Below are positions 1 through 8,900 of a DNA stretch of 12,960 nucleotides, in pieces. Under the pieces are notes generated by a model. It was not told the DNA's origin. It did not search any database and was given only the letters and a program-made list of their open reading frames with translations. Positions within the stretch are counted from its first letter, which is position 1, and every line of letters begins with the position of its first letter. The stretch is from Actinomycetota bacterium (GTDB lineage: Bacteria > Actinomycetota > Acidimicrobiia > Acidimicrobiales > Acidimicrobiaceae), in the NCBI GenBank assembly GCA_027318945.1, contig DAHVOF010000094.1, forward strand, positions 1-12,960. Direction: 5' to 3'. The position numbers were made by a program, and so were the translations under genes.

Positions 1-783
1 CGAGCCGCATAGCACCGGAACTATCTGCCCGCTCACCGTTGCGTTTCGTAGTGATGCCCTTATCTCGTTGGGAGTTATGTACTCTCCGTCGAGGTACTTC
101 TCCATGAGCTCGTCATCAAAGTTGGCAAGGCTCTCGAGAAGCTTGTGATGATACTCCTGAGCTATATCGTGCATTTCGGCTGGAATGTCGGTGATCTCGT
201 ACTTCTCACCGAGCAGATCCTCATAAACGAGGGCGCTCATTTCGATCAAGTCGATGACGCCGACAAAGTTCGATTCCGCGCCGATGGGCAACTGGATCAC
301 GCAATCATTAGCCTCGAGCCTGTCGCGAATCATGTCTACACATCGGTAGAAGTCGGCGCCTGTGCGATCCATCTTGTTTACAAAGCACATCCTCGGGACG
401 TTGTACTTGTTTGCCTGGCGCCACACAGTCTCAGTCTGCGGCTCTACGCCGGCTACGGCATCGAAAACCGCAACCGCCCCATCGAGAACCCTGAGAGACC
501 GCTCAACCTCCACGGTAAAATCAACGTGGCCCGGAGTGTCAATAATGTTAATGCGGCAGTCCTTCCAGAAACAGGTGGTGGCGGCAGACGTGATCGTTAT
601 TCCGCGCTCCTGCTCCTGAACCATCCAGTCCATAGTGGCGGCACCTTCATGAACCTCGCCGATCTTGTAGTTCTTCCCCGTGTAGTAGAGAATCCGCTCG
701 GTAGTCGTCGTTTTACCAGCATCGATGTGCGCCATGATGCCGATATTGCGATATTTCTCTAAGGGATATTCCCTGCCTGCCAT
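1..783 (-). CDS. fusA: Elongation factor G, N-terminal 261 residues (cut by window edge)
   Basis: EF-G is the cytoplasmic GTPase that drives tRNA and mRNA translocation on the ribosome and helps recycle ribosomes. Translating the minus strand from the ATG at 783 gives an uninterrupted frame to the window edge. GTPase motifs are in order: P-loop AHIDAGKT at 18-25, the switch I region with ERGITI at 59-64, DTPGH at 82-86 and NKMD at 136-139. The frame is cut at PVLCGS, exactly where the G5 motif (CGSA in the family) begins, so about 430 residues of domains II-V lie outside. A purine-rich site (AGAGGC, 793-798) stands about nine bases before the ATG. It follows rpsG after 179 bases, the usual str-operon order; tuf would be expected next but is outside. 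No key residue is missing in the visible part. Very sure of identity. Confidence 0.97.
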   Translation of the reverse strand, partial: MAGREYPLEKYRNIGIMAHIDAGKTTTTERILYYTGKNYKIGEVHEGAATMDWMVQEQERGITITSAATTCFWKDCRINIIDTPGHVDFTVEVERSLRVLDGAVAVFDAVAGVEPQTETVWRQANKYNVPRMCFVNKMDRTGADFYRCVDMIRDRLEANDCVIQLPIGAESNFVGVIDLIEMSALVYEDLLGEKYEITDIPAEMHDIAQEYHHKLLESLANFDDELMEKYLDGEYITPNEIRASLRNATVSGQIVPVLCGS

Positions 784-937
784 AGTTATGCTGCCTCTTT
801 TATAAACAACTGAACACAAAACTTTGTCCGTCTATTGCTAAAGGAACCATTTTAATCGGCTAAAGAAGTAATTACCTTCAGAAAGTCGAGCGAGCAAGAG
901 GGCCTTTAATATCAGGCATGCCTTGCCATTATGCGCC

Positions 938-953
938 CGGGACCAACGTCCCG
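938..953 (-). other. Small hairpin just after rpsG
   Basis: The sequence CGGGAC, a four-base loop and GTCCCG form a perfect 6-bp stem ten bases after the rpsG stop. No T-run follows on the minus strand, so it does not look like an intrinsic terminator. It may protect the rpsG 3' end or be chance. The rest of the 784-962 gap is AT-rich, with a second short palindrome GGCATGCC at 915-922 and no convincing promoter; TTTATAA near 800 is the only -10-like string and lacks a clear -35. Confidence 0.35.
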
Positions 954-962
954 AGAATTCAA

Positions 963-1433
963 TTACCAGCGATAGTGCGCAAACGCCTTGTTCGACTCCG
1001 CCATCTTGTGGAGATCCTCGCGCCGCTTCACGGAGGCCCCGACTCCATTCGCGGCATCCATCAGCTCGTTTGCGAGCCTTTGCGACATGGTCTTCTCGCG
1101 CCTCTTTCGCGAGAAACCGACAATCCACCGAATCGACAGCGTGGTTGCCCTGCGACCCTTGATCTCTACTGGCACCTGGTAGGTCGCCCCACCAACTCGC
1201 CGCGAGCGAACTTCGAGCTCCGGCTTGGTATTCTCAATGGCCTTCTTCAGTATTCCGAGGGCATCCCCACCATTCTTTTCCTGAATGATGTCCAGAGCGC
1301 CATAGACTATCTGTTCCGCCAGCGTCTTCTTCCCCCTGGAAAGAATCTTGTTTACCAATTGGGAAACAAGGATCGAATGATAAATAGGATCCGGATGTAT
1401 CTCCCTGCGGGGGGCTGGTCCCTTACGAGGCAT
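963..1433 (-). CDS. rpsG: 30S ribosomal protein S7
   Basis: S7 is a primary 16S rRNA binding protein that starts assembly of the 30S head and lines the E site and mRNA exit. The product has 156 residues, the standard bacterial length. The family signature is clear at about 15-43 (DPIYHSILVSQLVNKILSRG and following), followed by the beta-hairpin region EVRSRRVGGATYQVPVEI near 74-91 and a C-terminal helix ending AHYRW. The ATG at 1433 is chosen because AAGGAG (1444-1449) lies ten bases upstream, inside the end of rpsL, and the sequence starts with the family's MPRKGPAPRR. Only four bases separate it from the rpsL stop, so the two are surely cotranscribed and probably translationally coupled. 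In E. coli S7 represses its own translation by binding an rpsL-rpsG spacer of roughly a hundred bases; no such spacer exists here. Confidence 0.98.
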   Translation of the reverse strand: MPRKGPAPRREIHPDPIYHSILVSQLVNKILSRGKKTLAEQIVYGALDIIQEKNGGDALGILKKAIENTKPELEVRSRRVGGATYQVPVEIKGRRATTLSIRWIVGFSRKRREKTMSQRLANELMDAANGVGASVKRREDLHKMAESNKAFAHYRW

Positions 1434-1437
1434 TCGA

Positions 1438-1809
1438 CTACTTCTCCTTCTTGGCGCCGTAGCGGCTTCTGGCTTGCTTGCGGTTCTTCACGCCAGAAGT
1501 GTCCAGTGTCCCGCGAATTATCTTGTATCGAACACCTGGAAGATCCTTGACTCTTCCACCACGAACCAACACGATAGAGTGCTCCTGAAGGTTATGGCCA
1601 ACTCCCGGAATGTAAGCGGTTACTTCCACACCGCTCGTAAGGCGAACGCGAGCAACTTTTCTCAGCGCTGAGTTCGGCTTCTTCGGCGTGGTCGTGTAGA
1701 CCCTAGTGCAAACGCCGCGACGCTGTGGCGCGCCCTTCAGCGCAGGAGTCTTGGTCTTAGATTGTTTCGATTCGCGTCCACTCCGGACGAGCTGTGCTAT
1801 CGTGGGCAC
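1438..1809 (-). CDS. rpsL: 30S ribosomal protein S12
   Basis: S12 sits at the 30S decoding centre and governs accuracy and the response to streptomycin. The longest frame begins at a TTG at 1824, but the family starts with (M)PTIxQLVR, and the codon just before PTIAQLVR is a GTG at 1809 with GGAGAGG (1816-1822) six bases upstream. I therefore use the GTG, giving 123 residues. With this start the residues known as streptomycin-resistance positions in mycobacteria fall at the same numbers: K43 in TTPKKPNSALRK and K88 in RVKDLPG, both wild type. D89 is the conserved aspartate that is methylthiolated in many bacteria. It precedes rpsG by four bases and follows rpoC after a 191-base gap that may hold its own promoter. 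Identity certain; the start is well supported. Confidence 0.97.
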   Translation of the reverse strand: MPTIAQLVRSGRESKQSKTKTPALKGAPQRRGVCTRVYTTTPKKPNSALRKVARVRLTSGVEVTAYIPGVGHNLQEHSIVLVRGGRVKDLPGVRYKIIRGTLDTSGVKNRKQARSRYGAKKEK

Positions 1810-1815
1810 GCCATA

Positions 1816-1822
1816 CCTCTCC
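1816..1822 (-). promoter_or_regulatory. Ribosome binding site that fixes the rpsL GTG start
   Basis: GGAGAGG on the minus strand lies six bases before the GTG at 1809. It overlaps the codons right after the upstream TTG (1824), which has no purine-rich site at a useful distance. This favours the GTG. Confidence 0.75.
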
Positions 1823-1842
1823 AATTGTCAATTTGTCTACGT

Positions 1843-1890
1843 GGTCCGAGCCAGCACAGCCATCACAATGAAGGCTACTTGGCTCGGGCC
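1843..1890 (-). other. Large imperfect inverted repeat in the rpsL leader
   Basis: On the minus strand GGCCCGAGCC (1890-1881) and GGCTCGGACC (1852-1843) pair over ten positions with one mismatch, around a 28-base loop. Inside the loop AGCC and GGCT (1873-1876 and 1858-1861) can form a smaller nested stem. The outer stem ends about 20 bases before the rpsL ribosome binding site. It could be an mRNA regulatory hairpin for the rpsL-rpsG-fusA group, a processing site, or an operator. I do not recognise a named family. Confidence 0.45.
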
Positions 1891-1900
1891 AGAAAATCCG

Positions 1901-1923
1901 GTGCACCTTAGAGTGCACACTCT
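1901..1923 (-). terminator. Competing small hairpins, possible weak terminator after rpoC
   Basis: GTGCAC at 1913-1918 and GTGCAC at 1901-1906 form a 6-bp stem with a six-base loop, followed on the minus strand by CGGATTTTCT, a short T-rich tract. The 5' arm also takes part in another stem, AGAGT/ACTCT (1919-1923 with 1910-1914), which excludes the first. The stem is short and the T-run is broken and offset, so at best this is a weak or conditional terminator. Confidence 0.25.
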
Positions 1924-1934
1924 GCCAGTCTTAC

Positions 1935-1940
1935 ACTATA
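1935..1940 (-). promoter_or_regulatory. Candidate -10 element for rpsL-rpsG-fusA
   Basis: TATAGT on the minus strand fits the TAnnnT pattern of a sigma-70 type -10. It lies about 60 bases after the rpoC stop and about 125 bases before rpsL. No good TTGACA-like -35 is present at 16-18 bases upstream, which is common in actinomycete promoters but leaves the call weak. A separate str-operon promoter here would be in line with known actinomycete biology. Confidence 0.3.
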
Positions 1941-2000
1941 GAGGCTTCGCGGCTTGCACCCTCCTTTTGGGAAGTGCCAATCTGCCTCGATGTCTCTGAC

Positions 2001-5000
2001 TTACGATGCGCCCTGATCCAACTCCTTGGGACTCTCGTCATCGGAGTCAACATCGCCGATCGAGAACTCGACGAAATCCTCTCCTTCAGCCTCGATATGC
2101 GCCAGTTCCGCAAAGTCCGGCTCGTCGAATTCAAAGTCGCCGAATCCCTCCATGTCCTCCGAGGACCAGAACGACATCCTCTGAGCCTCGGGAGCCTCCA
2201 CTTTTACCGACCTGTAGATGCCGAGACCTGTGCCCGCGGGTATGAGCTTGCCGATAATGATGTTTTCCTTTAGCCCAAGCAGCGAGTCGCTCCTGCCTTC
2301 AATGGCCGCCTCTGTGAGAACTCGAGTGGTCTCCTGGAACGACGCAGCTGAAAGCCACGAATCGGTCGCTAAGGAAGCCTTGGTAATGCCCATAAGTTCG
2401 GGCCTACCTTCAGCAGGACGCTTGTCCTCGGAGACTAAGGCCCTGTTGGCATCGGAGTACAGCTTGGTGTCAACTCTTTCACCGGGGAGGAACTGCGAGT
2501 CACCGGGCTCGGCCACAGTGACCCTCTTGAGCATCTGACGCACAATCAGTTCGATATGCTTGTCGTGGATCGACACGCCCTGGTCCCGGTAAACCTTCTG
2601 GACCTCTTCTACCAGGTACTGCTGAGTTTCACGGATTCCCTTGATCTCCAGCAATTCCTTCGGATCGCGAGGACCCTCGACAATCGGATCACCCGCCGAG
2701 ATTTCTTGCCCTGCCACAACCTCGAGGTGAGAGCGGTAGGAGAGCACGTGGCTCTCTTCCTCGCCATCCTCGCCGACGATGACAACGCTTCGCCCAGCCT
2801 CTTCCTCGACGACGCGAACCACTCCAGTAGTACGCGAAAGCAGGGCAGCGCCTTTCGGGGTCCTGGCCTCGAACAGCTCGACAACGCGAGGAAGGCCGTG
2901 CGTGATGTCTTCTCCAGCTATTCCACCCTGGTGGAAAGTACGCATAGTGAGCTGTGTGCCCGGCTCACCGATCGACTGGGCAGCTATGACTCCAACCGCC
3001 TCGCCAAGCTCGATCAGCCTGGAGGAAGCCAGCGCCTTGCCATAGCACACCGCGCAAACACCGTGCGCCGCATCACAAGTCAGAACAGAGCGAACCCTGA
3101 CCCGATTTGCCAAGGAATCGCCGCTTATCTGCGAGAGCACATCTTCATCCAGCATTGTGCCGACTTCGAACTCCTCGCCGGACTCAAGCTTGACCGCCTC
3201 GGCAAGTATGCGCCCGTACGCTCTCGTCTCTACGTAGTATCGTTTTCCGGCTTCGTCAGGACGGATATCCTCTATCCAGATTCCTCGGGTCGTTCCGCAG
3301 TCCATCTCCCTGACTATCAACTCCTGCGCCACGTCCACCAGTCTTCTGGTCAGGTAGCCTGAGTCTGCTGTCCTCAGAGCGGTGTCGGCAAGTCCTTTCC
3401 TGGCGCCGTGCGTCGAAATGAAGTACTCCAACACGGAAAGCCCCTCGCGGAACGAAGACTTGATCGGCCTCGGAATCATCTCACCTCGAGGGTTTGACAC
3501 AAGCCCCTTCATACCCGATATCTGGCGAATCTGCTGCGCATTCCCTCTGGCGCCGGAGTCAACCATCATGTCGAGCGGGTTGAATGTAATCGATGAGAGC
3601 ATCGATTCCATTGCCTTGCCGATGTCAGAGTTGGCACTGGTCCAGATCTCGATCTCCTTCTGGCGCCGCTCATCATCGGTGATGATCCCCCGCTTGAACT
3701 GGAGCTCAGCCTTCTCGGCCTCTTTTTCATACCGATCGAGTATGTCCGCCTTTTCGGCTGGGGTCCTCACGTCATCGATGGAAATGGTCAGCCCCGACTG
3801 CGCGGCATATCGGAAGCCAAGCTCTTTAATCTTGTCAAGAGCTTGAGCAACCTCAAGTTTTGGATAGTTGTTCGCGATCTCCTCGACGATTGACCCGATG
3901 GTTGTGTAGCGCTTACCAATCAGGCTGTTCACATAGCGGAACCCATCCGGCAAAGCTGTGTTGAAAATTAGCCTCCCGGGAGTCGTCTCAAGTTCCTCAA
4001 CGGATGATTCGCCATTGTCGTCGACGATCGGTCTACGGATCTTCACGAGAGAGTGCAGATCCAGGTCTCCTGACTCGTAAGCCATCTCCACTTCGTAAAG
4101 GTGACGATAGACATTGCCCTCTCCCTTGGCACCCTGCACTGTCATGGTGAGGTAGTAGATGCCGAAAACCATGTCCTGAGTGGGGACAGTGATAGGTCGG
4201 CCAGTTGCGGGAGAGAGTATGTTGTTAGCCGAAAGCATCAAAATTCTCGCTTCAGCCTGCGCCTCAGTGGACAGAGGTAGATGCACAGCCATCTGGTCAC
4301 CATCAAAATCTGCGTTGAATGCTGTGCAAACCAACGGGTGAATCTGGATCGCCTTGCCCTCGACCAGCACGGGCTCAAAGGCCTGAATTCCCAGACGGTG
4401 AAGAGTCGGGGCTCGGTTGAGAAGGACCGGGTGCTCTTTTATCACGTCCTCCAGGACATCCCAAACCTGAGGACGCCTCCTTTCCACCATCCGCTTCGCG
4501 CTCTTGATGTTCTGTGCGTACTCGAGATCGACAAGCTTCTTCATGACGAACGGCTTGAAAAGTTCGAGCGCCATCTGCTTGGGTAGACCGCACTGGTGAA
4601 GCTTGAGCGTCGGGCCTACCACGATGACAGAACGCCCTGAATAGTCAACGCGCTTGCCGAGGAGATTCTGACGGAACCGGCCCTGCTTGCCCTTCAACAT
4701 GTCGGAAAGGCTCTTTAGCGGACGGTTGCCCGGACCTGTGACAGGCCTGCCCCGCCTTCCGTTGTCGAACAAGGCGTCAACGGCCTCCTGGAGCATTCGC
4801 TTTTCGTTGTTGACTATGATCTCGGGCGCTCCGAGATCCAGAAGGCGCTTGAGACGGTTATTGCGGTTAATGACCCTCCTGTACAGATCGTTGAGGTCAG
4901 ACGTTGCAAACCGGCCACCATCAAGTTGAACCATTGGTCGCAAATCAGGGGGGATCACGGGAACGGCATCAAGGATCATCGCCCGCGGATCGTTCATCCT

Positions 5001-5969
5001 AGCTCCATTGGCATGCCTGGCATTGAAGGCAGTCACGATCTTTAGACGCTTGATCGCCTTTTGCCTGCGCTGAGTGGAAAGAGGCCTGCGTCCGTCCATT
5101 GGCTCGATCGCCTCACGAAGCTTCTGCTCCTCCTCATCGAGATCAAGACGTTCGATCAGCTTGCTGATCGCCTCCGCACCCATGCCGCCTTCGAAGTATG
5201 TGCCGTACCTATCGTGGAGCTCTCTCCAAAGGATCTCGTCTTCAACAATCCTTCGCGAATGGAGTTCCTTGAACTCGTCGAACGCGCGCTGGGCCATTTC
5301 TGCCTCGTAGGCGTACCGTTCCCTGACAGAGGCAATCTCCTTCTCCCCTGCGCGCTGGCGCGCCCGTATCTCAGACTCCTTCGATCCTGTCGCCTCCAAC
5401 TGCGCGAGCTCATCTTCAAGCTCCTTGAACCTGCGGTCGAGCTCGACGTCCCTGGCAGAGTTGATCTCCGAAATCTCCTCGAGCAGCTCCGCCTCTAGCG
5501 ATGGCAGATCGTCGTGGCGCTTCTCCTCGTCCACCCAAGTAACAAGATTGGCGGCAAAGTAGATGACCTTCTCGAGCTGCTTGGCCTTGAGCTCCTCTTT
5601 GACCGTTGTGCCCATGAGCAGATACGCAAGCCACGACCGAGTTCCGCGCAGGTACCAGATGTGGACCACCGGAGCCGCGAGCTCTATGTGCCCCATTCTC
5701 TCGCGTCGCACTTTCGATCTGGTGACCTCTACGCCACACCGCTCACAGATGATCCCCTTGAACCTGACCCTCTTGTATTTCCCGCAATAGCACTCCCAGT
5801 CCCTCGTCGGGCCAAAGATCTTCTCGCAGAAAAGCCCATCCTTTTCTGGGCGCAGGGTCCTATAGTTGATTGTTTCCGGCTTCTTGACCTCGCCATGCGA
5901 CCAGTACCGGATCGACTCTGCCGTTGCGAGCCCTATCCGGAGCTGATCAAAGTTGTTTACGTCTAGCAC
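2001..5969 (-). CDS. rpoC: RNA polymerase beta-prime subunit
   Basis: This is the subunit that holds the RNA polymerase active-site magnesium. It has 1322 residues. The N-terminal zinc ribbon uses C60, C62, C75 and C78; the catalytic loop NADFDGDQM has D554, D556 and D558; the bridge helix lies near 801-821 (VDSGARGNAQQIRQ); the trigger-loop region follows near 840-880 (STHGARKGLADTALRTADSG); the second zinc site is C891, C965, C972 and C975. A highly charged helical segment at about 151-240, absent from E. coli, matches the position and character of the actinobacterial insert. There is no large insert in the trigger loop. The last 56 residues (1267-1322) form an acidic tail with 21 Asp/Glu and almost no basic residues. 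The GTG start at 5969 shares its first base with the rpoB stop (TAGTG), and AGGGGAG (5976-5982) stands six bases upstream, so translation is coupled to rpoB. Confidence 0.98.
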   Translation of the reverse strand: MLDVNNFDQLRIGLATAESIRYWSHGEVKKPETINYRTLRPEKDGLFCEKIFGPTRDWECYCGKYKRVRFKGIICERCGVEVTRSKVRRERMGHIELAAPVVHIWYLRGTRSWLAYLLMGTTVKEELKAKQLEKVIYFAANLVTWVDEEKRHDDLPSLEAELLEEISEINSARDVELDRRFKELEDELAQLEATGSKESEIRARQRAGEKEIASVRERYAYEAEMAQRAFDEFKELHSRRIVEDEILWRELHDRYGTYFEGGMGAEAISKLIERLDLDEEEQKLREAIEPMDGRRPLSTQRRQKAIKRLKIVTAFNARHANGARMNDPRAMILDAVPVIPPDLRPMVQLDGGRFATSDLNDLYRRVINRNNRLKRLLDLGAPEIIVNNEKRMLQEAVDALFDNGRRGRPVTGPGNRPLKSLSDMLKGKQGRFRQNLLGKRVDYSGRSVIVVGPTLKLHQCGLPKQMALELFKPFVMKKLVDLEYAQNIKSAKRMVERRRPQVWDVLEDVIKEHPVLLNRAPTLHRLGIQAFEPVLVEGKAIQIHPLVCTAFNADFDGDQMAVHLPLSTEAQAEARILMLSANNILSPATGRPITVPTQDMVFGIYYLTMTVQGAKGEGNVYRHLYEVEMAYESGDLDLHSLVKIRRPIVDDNGESSVEELETTPGRLIFNTALPDGFRYVNSLIGKRYTTIGSIVEEIANNYPKLEVAQALDKIKELGFRYAAQSGLTISIDDVRTPAEKADILDRYEKEAEKAELQFKRGIITDDERRQKEIEIWTSANSDIGKAMESMLSSITFNPLDMMVDSGARGNAQQIRQISGMKGLVSNPRGEMIPRPIKSSFREGLSVLEYFISTHGARKGLADTALRTADSGYLTRRLVDVAQELIVREMDCGTTRGIWIEDIRPDEAGKRYYVETRAYGRILAEAVKLESGEEFEVGTMLDEDVLSQISGDSLANRVRVRSVLTCDAAHGVCAVCYGKALASSRLIELGEAVGVIAAQSIGEPGTQLTMRTFHQGGIAGEDITHGLPRVVELFEARTPKGAALLSRTTGVVRVVEEEAGRSVVIVGEDGEEESHVLSYRSHLEVVAGQEISAGDPIVEGPRDPKELLEIKGIRETQQYLVEEVQKVYRDQGVSIHDKHIELIVRQMLKRVTVAEPGDSQFLPGERVDTKLYSDANRALVSEDKRPAEGRPELMGITKASLATDSWLSAASFQETTRVLTEAAIEGRSDSLLGLKENIIIGKLIPAGTGLGIYRSVKVEAPEAQRMSFWSSEDMEGFGDFEFDEPDFAELAHIEAEGEDFVEFSIGDVDSDDESPKELDQGAS

Positions 5970-8900
5970 TAAAGGCTCCCCTCTCCTCTGACCCGTCTGA
6001 GATCCTCTTCCTCGGACCCGCGTTCAGGCCTGGAGATATCAATTCCCAGCTCTTCAGCAGTTCTGAATATGTCCTCGTCCAGCTCCTTGATCTGGATCTC
6101 CTCTCCGGAATCCGACAGCACCTCGACATTGAGGCAAAGGGACTGCATCTCTTTTATGAGAACCTTGAAGCTCTCAGGAATTCCTGGCTCAGGTATGTTC
6201 TCGCCCTTGACGATCGCTTCGTACACCTTTACTCTTCCCAGCACGTCATCGGACTTGATTGTCAGCAACTCCTGAAGCGCGTAGGCCGCGCCATATGCCT
6301 CCAACGCCCAGACTTCCATCTCCCCGAAGCGCTGGCCTCCGAACTGGGCCTTTCCACCAAGAGGTTGCTGAGTGATCATAGAGTACGGACCAGTCGAGCG
6401 GGCGTGGATCTTATCGTCCACAAGGTGAGCCAGCTTCAGGATATAAACGTAACCCACAGAAATAGGATTGTCGTAAGCCAGGCCTGTCCGGCCGTTGTAA
6501 AGCGTGACCTTGCCGTCCGCGCCGATCAGCCGCTTGCCGTCAACCGACTCGGGAGTCAGGGTTGAAAATATCTTTTGCATCGTCGGATGCTTGCCGGCCT
6601 TCTCCACCTCGTCCCAGTGAGCGCCATCGAACACAGGTGTTGAGATCCAGGTAGATGGCTCAGTGGATGGCCTGGTCTTCTTCTCTGTTCCTCGCAGAGG
6701 AGGAATGGCTACCTCATTGCCTTCCCATCCCCAGCGCGCTGCATATCCCAGATGCGATTCCAGCACCTGGCCAACGTTCATTCTCGAAGGCACTCCAAGC
6801 GGATTCAGGATGATATCGACTGGAGATCCGTCCTCCAAATAAGGCATGTCCTCAATGGGCAGGATCTTAGAGATGACACCTTTATTCCCGTGGCGACCAG
6901 CGAGCTTGTCCCCTTCGGTGATCTTCCTCTTCTGGCCTATGTAAACGCGGACCAACTGGTTCACCCCTGGTGGAAGTTCAGCGGAGTCCTCGCGGGTGAA
7001 GACCTTCACATCGATGACCTTGCCTGACTCACCATGAGGCACTTTGAGCGAGGTGTCCCTCACCTCCCTCGACTTCTCGCCGAAGATCGCGCGAAGAAGT
7101 CTCTCTTCAGGCGTAAGCTCAGTCTCACCTTTAGGGGTGACCTTCCCTACAAGGATGTCGCCGGGACCCACTTCGGCCCCGATCCTGACAATGCCCCTTT
7201 CGTCAAGATCCGCAAGGATCTCCTCCGAAAGATTCGGGATGTCACGAGTGATCTCTTCCGCACCCAGCTTTGTATCGCGTGCATCGATCTCATGTTCCTC
7301 AATATGAATTGATGTGAGGACATCGTCGCGAACCAGCCGCTCGGAGAGGATGATCGCGTCTTCGTAGTTATAGCCTTCCCATGGCATGAAGGCGACGAGC
7401 AGGTTCTTGCCGAGCGCGAGCTCTCCGTTGCTAGTGGCGGGTCCGTCAGCTAGAAGATCACCAAGCTCCACTTGCTGGCCAGGGTCGACGACCCCCTTCT
7501 GATTGATGCAAGTGTTCTGGTTGGATCGCTTGAACTTGGATAAATGGTAAACCTTGCGCCCAAGTGGCCTGCCGTTCTTATCAACTTGGCCTGAACGATA
7601 CTCAACTTCAACCGATTCGCCGGAAACGCTTGCCACCACGCCTGAACCCTCGGCGAGGATCACGTCTCCGGCATCGCGGGCGGCTCTGGCCTCCACGCCC
7701 GTGCCGATGTAGGGTGCCTCGGGCACTACGAGCGGAACCGCCTGCTTCTGCATGTTCGCGCCCATCAGGGCTCGGTTGGCATCGTCGTGCTCGATGAATG
7801 GGATCAAAGACGTGGAAACTGAAACGATCTGCTTGGGTGAAACATCCATCAGATCTATTTCGGAAGGGGGAACGAAATCGATCTCCGACGTGGAGCCGTA
7901 AGACGTCGCTGTTGCGCCCACCCTTACGCCGGCGCCTTGAGGACCACGCCTCACGAGCACCTTCTCCTCGACAAAGGAACCGTCCGCTGCAAGAGGCGCA
8001 TTGGCCTGGGCAATGACGTATTCTTCCTCTTCGTCGGCGGCGAAGTAAACGACCTCGTGGGTGACCCGTCCGTCCACCACCTTGCGGTAGGGAGTCTCGA
8101 TGAAGCCGAATTCATTCACCCTCGCATAGCTTGCCAACGCGCCAATCAAACCTATGTTGGGTCCTTCGGGCGTCTCGATCGGGCACATCCTCCCGTAATG
8201 CGAAGTGTGGACGTCTCGAACCTCGAAGCCGGCACGCTCCCGCGAAAGGCCTCCAGGCCCCAGTGCGGAAAGCCGCCTTTTGTGGGCAAGACCGGACAGA
8301 GGGTTGTTCTGGTCCATGAACTGGCTCAATTGGCTTGTTCCGAAAAATTCCTTGATGGCGGCGACCACCGGGCGGATGTTTATCAGGGTCTGAGGGGTGA
8401 TCGCTTCGACATCCTGGGTCGTCATACGCTCTCTGACGAGGCGCTCGAGCCGGGACAGGCCAAGGCGCAACTGGTTCTGGATAAGCTCGCCTACACTACG
8501 GATCCGCCTGTTGGCAAAGTGATCCTGGTCGTCGAGGCGGTACCCGCTTTCGCCATTTGCAAGATGCAACATGTACGTGGCCGTCGCAAGTATCTCAGAG
8601 GGAGCGAGCACTCCCTGGTCTGGAGCCGGATGGCCCAGGTCGACGCCGAGGATCTCGCTCATCCTGTCAATCTCCGGGCCAAGCTTTCGATTCAGCTTGT
8701 AACGGCCCACTCGCGTCAGATCATATCGCTTAGGCGAGAAGAACGCGTTCTCAAAGTAACCGCGCGCCGACTCGACGGTTGGGGGCTCGCCCGGCCGCGC
8801 TCTCTTGTAAATCTCAACCAGAGCCTCTTCACGAGTGGAGACAAGATCCTTATCTTTCTCCCACTGTCCTTCCAGAAAGTCAAAATGCCTTACGAAACGC

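Noticed and set aside
918..1550. A 210-codon plus-strand frame across rpsG and the end of rpsL.
   Set aside because: It crosses two certain genes on the other strand and resembles no known protein.
1438..1824. S12 starting at TTG 1824.
   Set aside because: The five extra residues are not found in the family and overlap the ribosome binding site that serves GTG 1809.
1829..1834. TTGACA on the minus strand near rpsL looks like a perfect -35.
   Set aside because: It lies directly before the rpsL ribosome binding site and no -10 stands at 16-18 bases; a promoter there would start inside the coding region.
2556..3362. A 268-codon open frame on the plus strand opposite rpoC.
   Set aside because: Antisense shadow of a strongly conserved gene, with no recognisable protein features.
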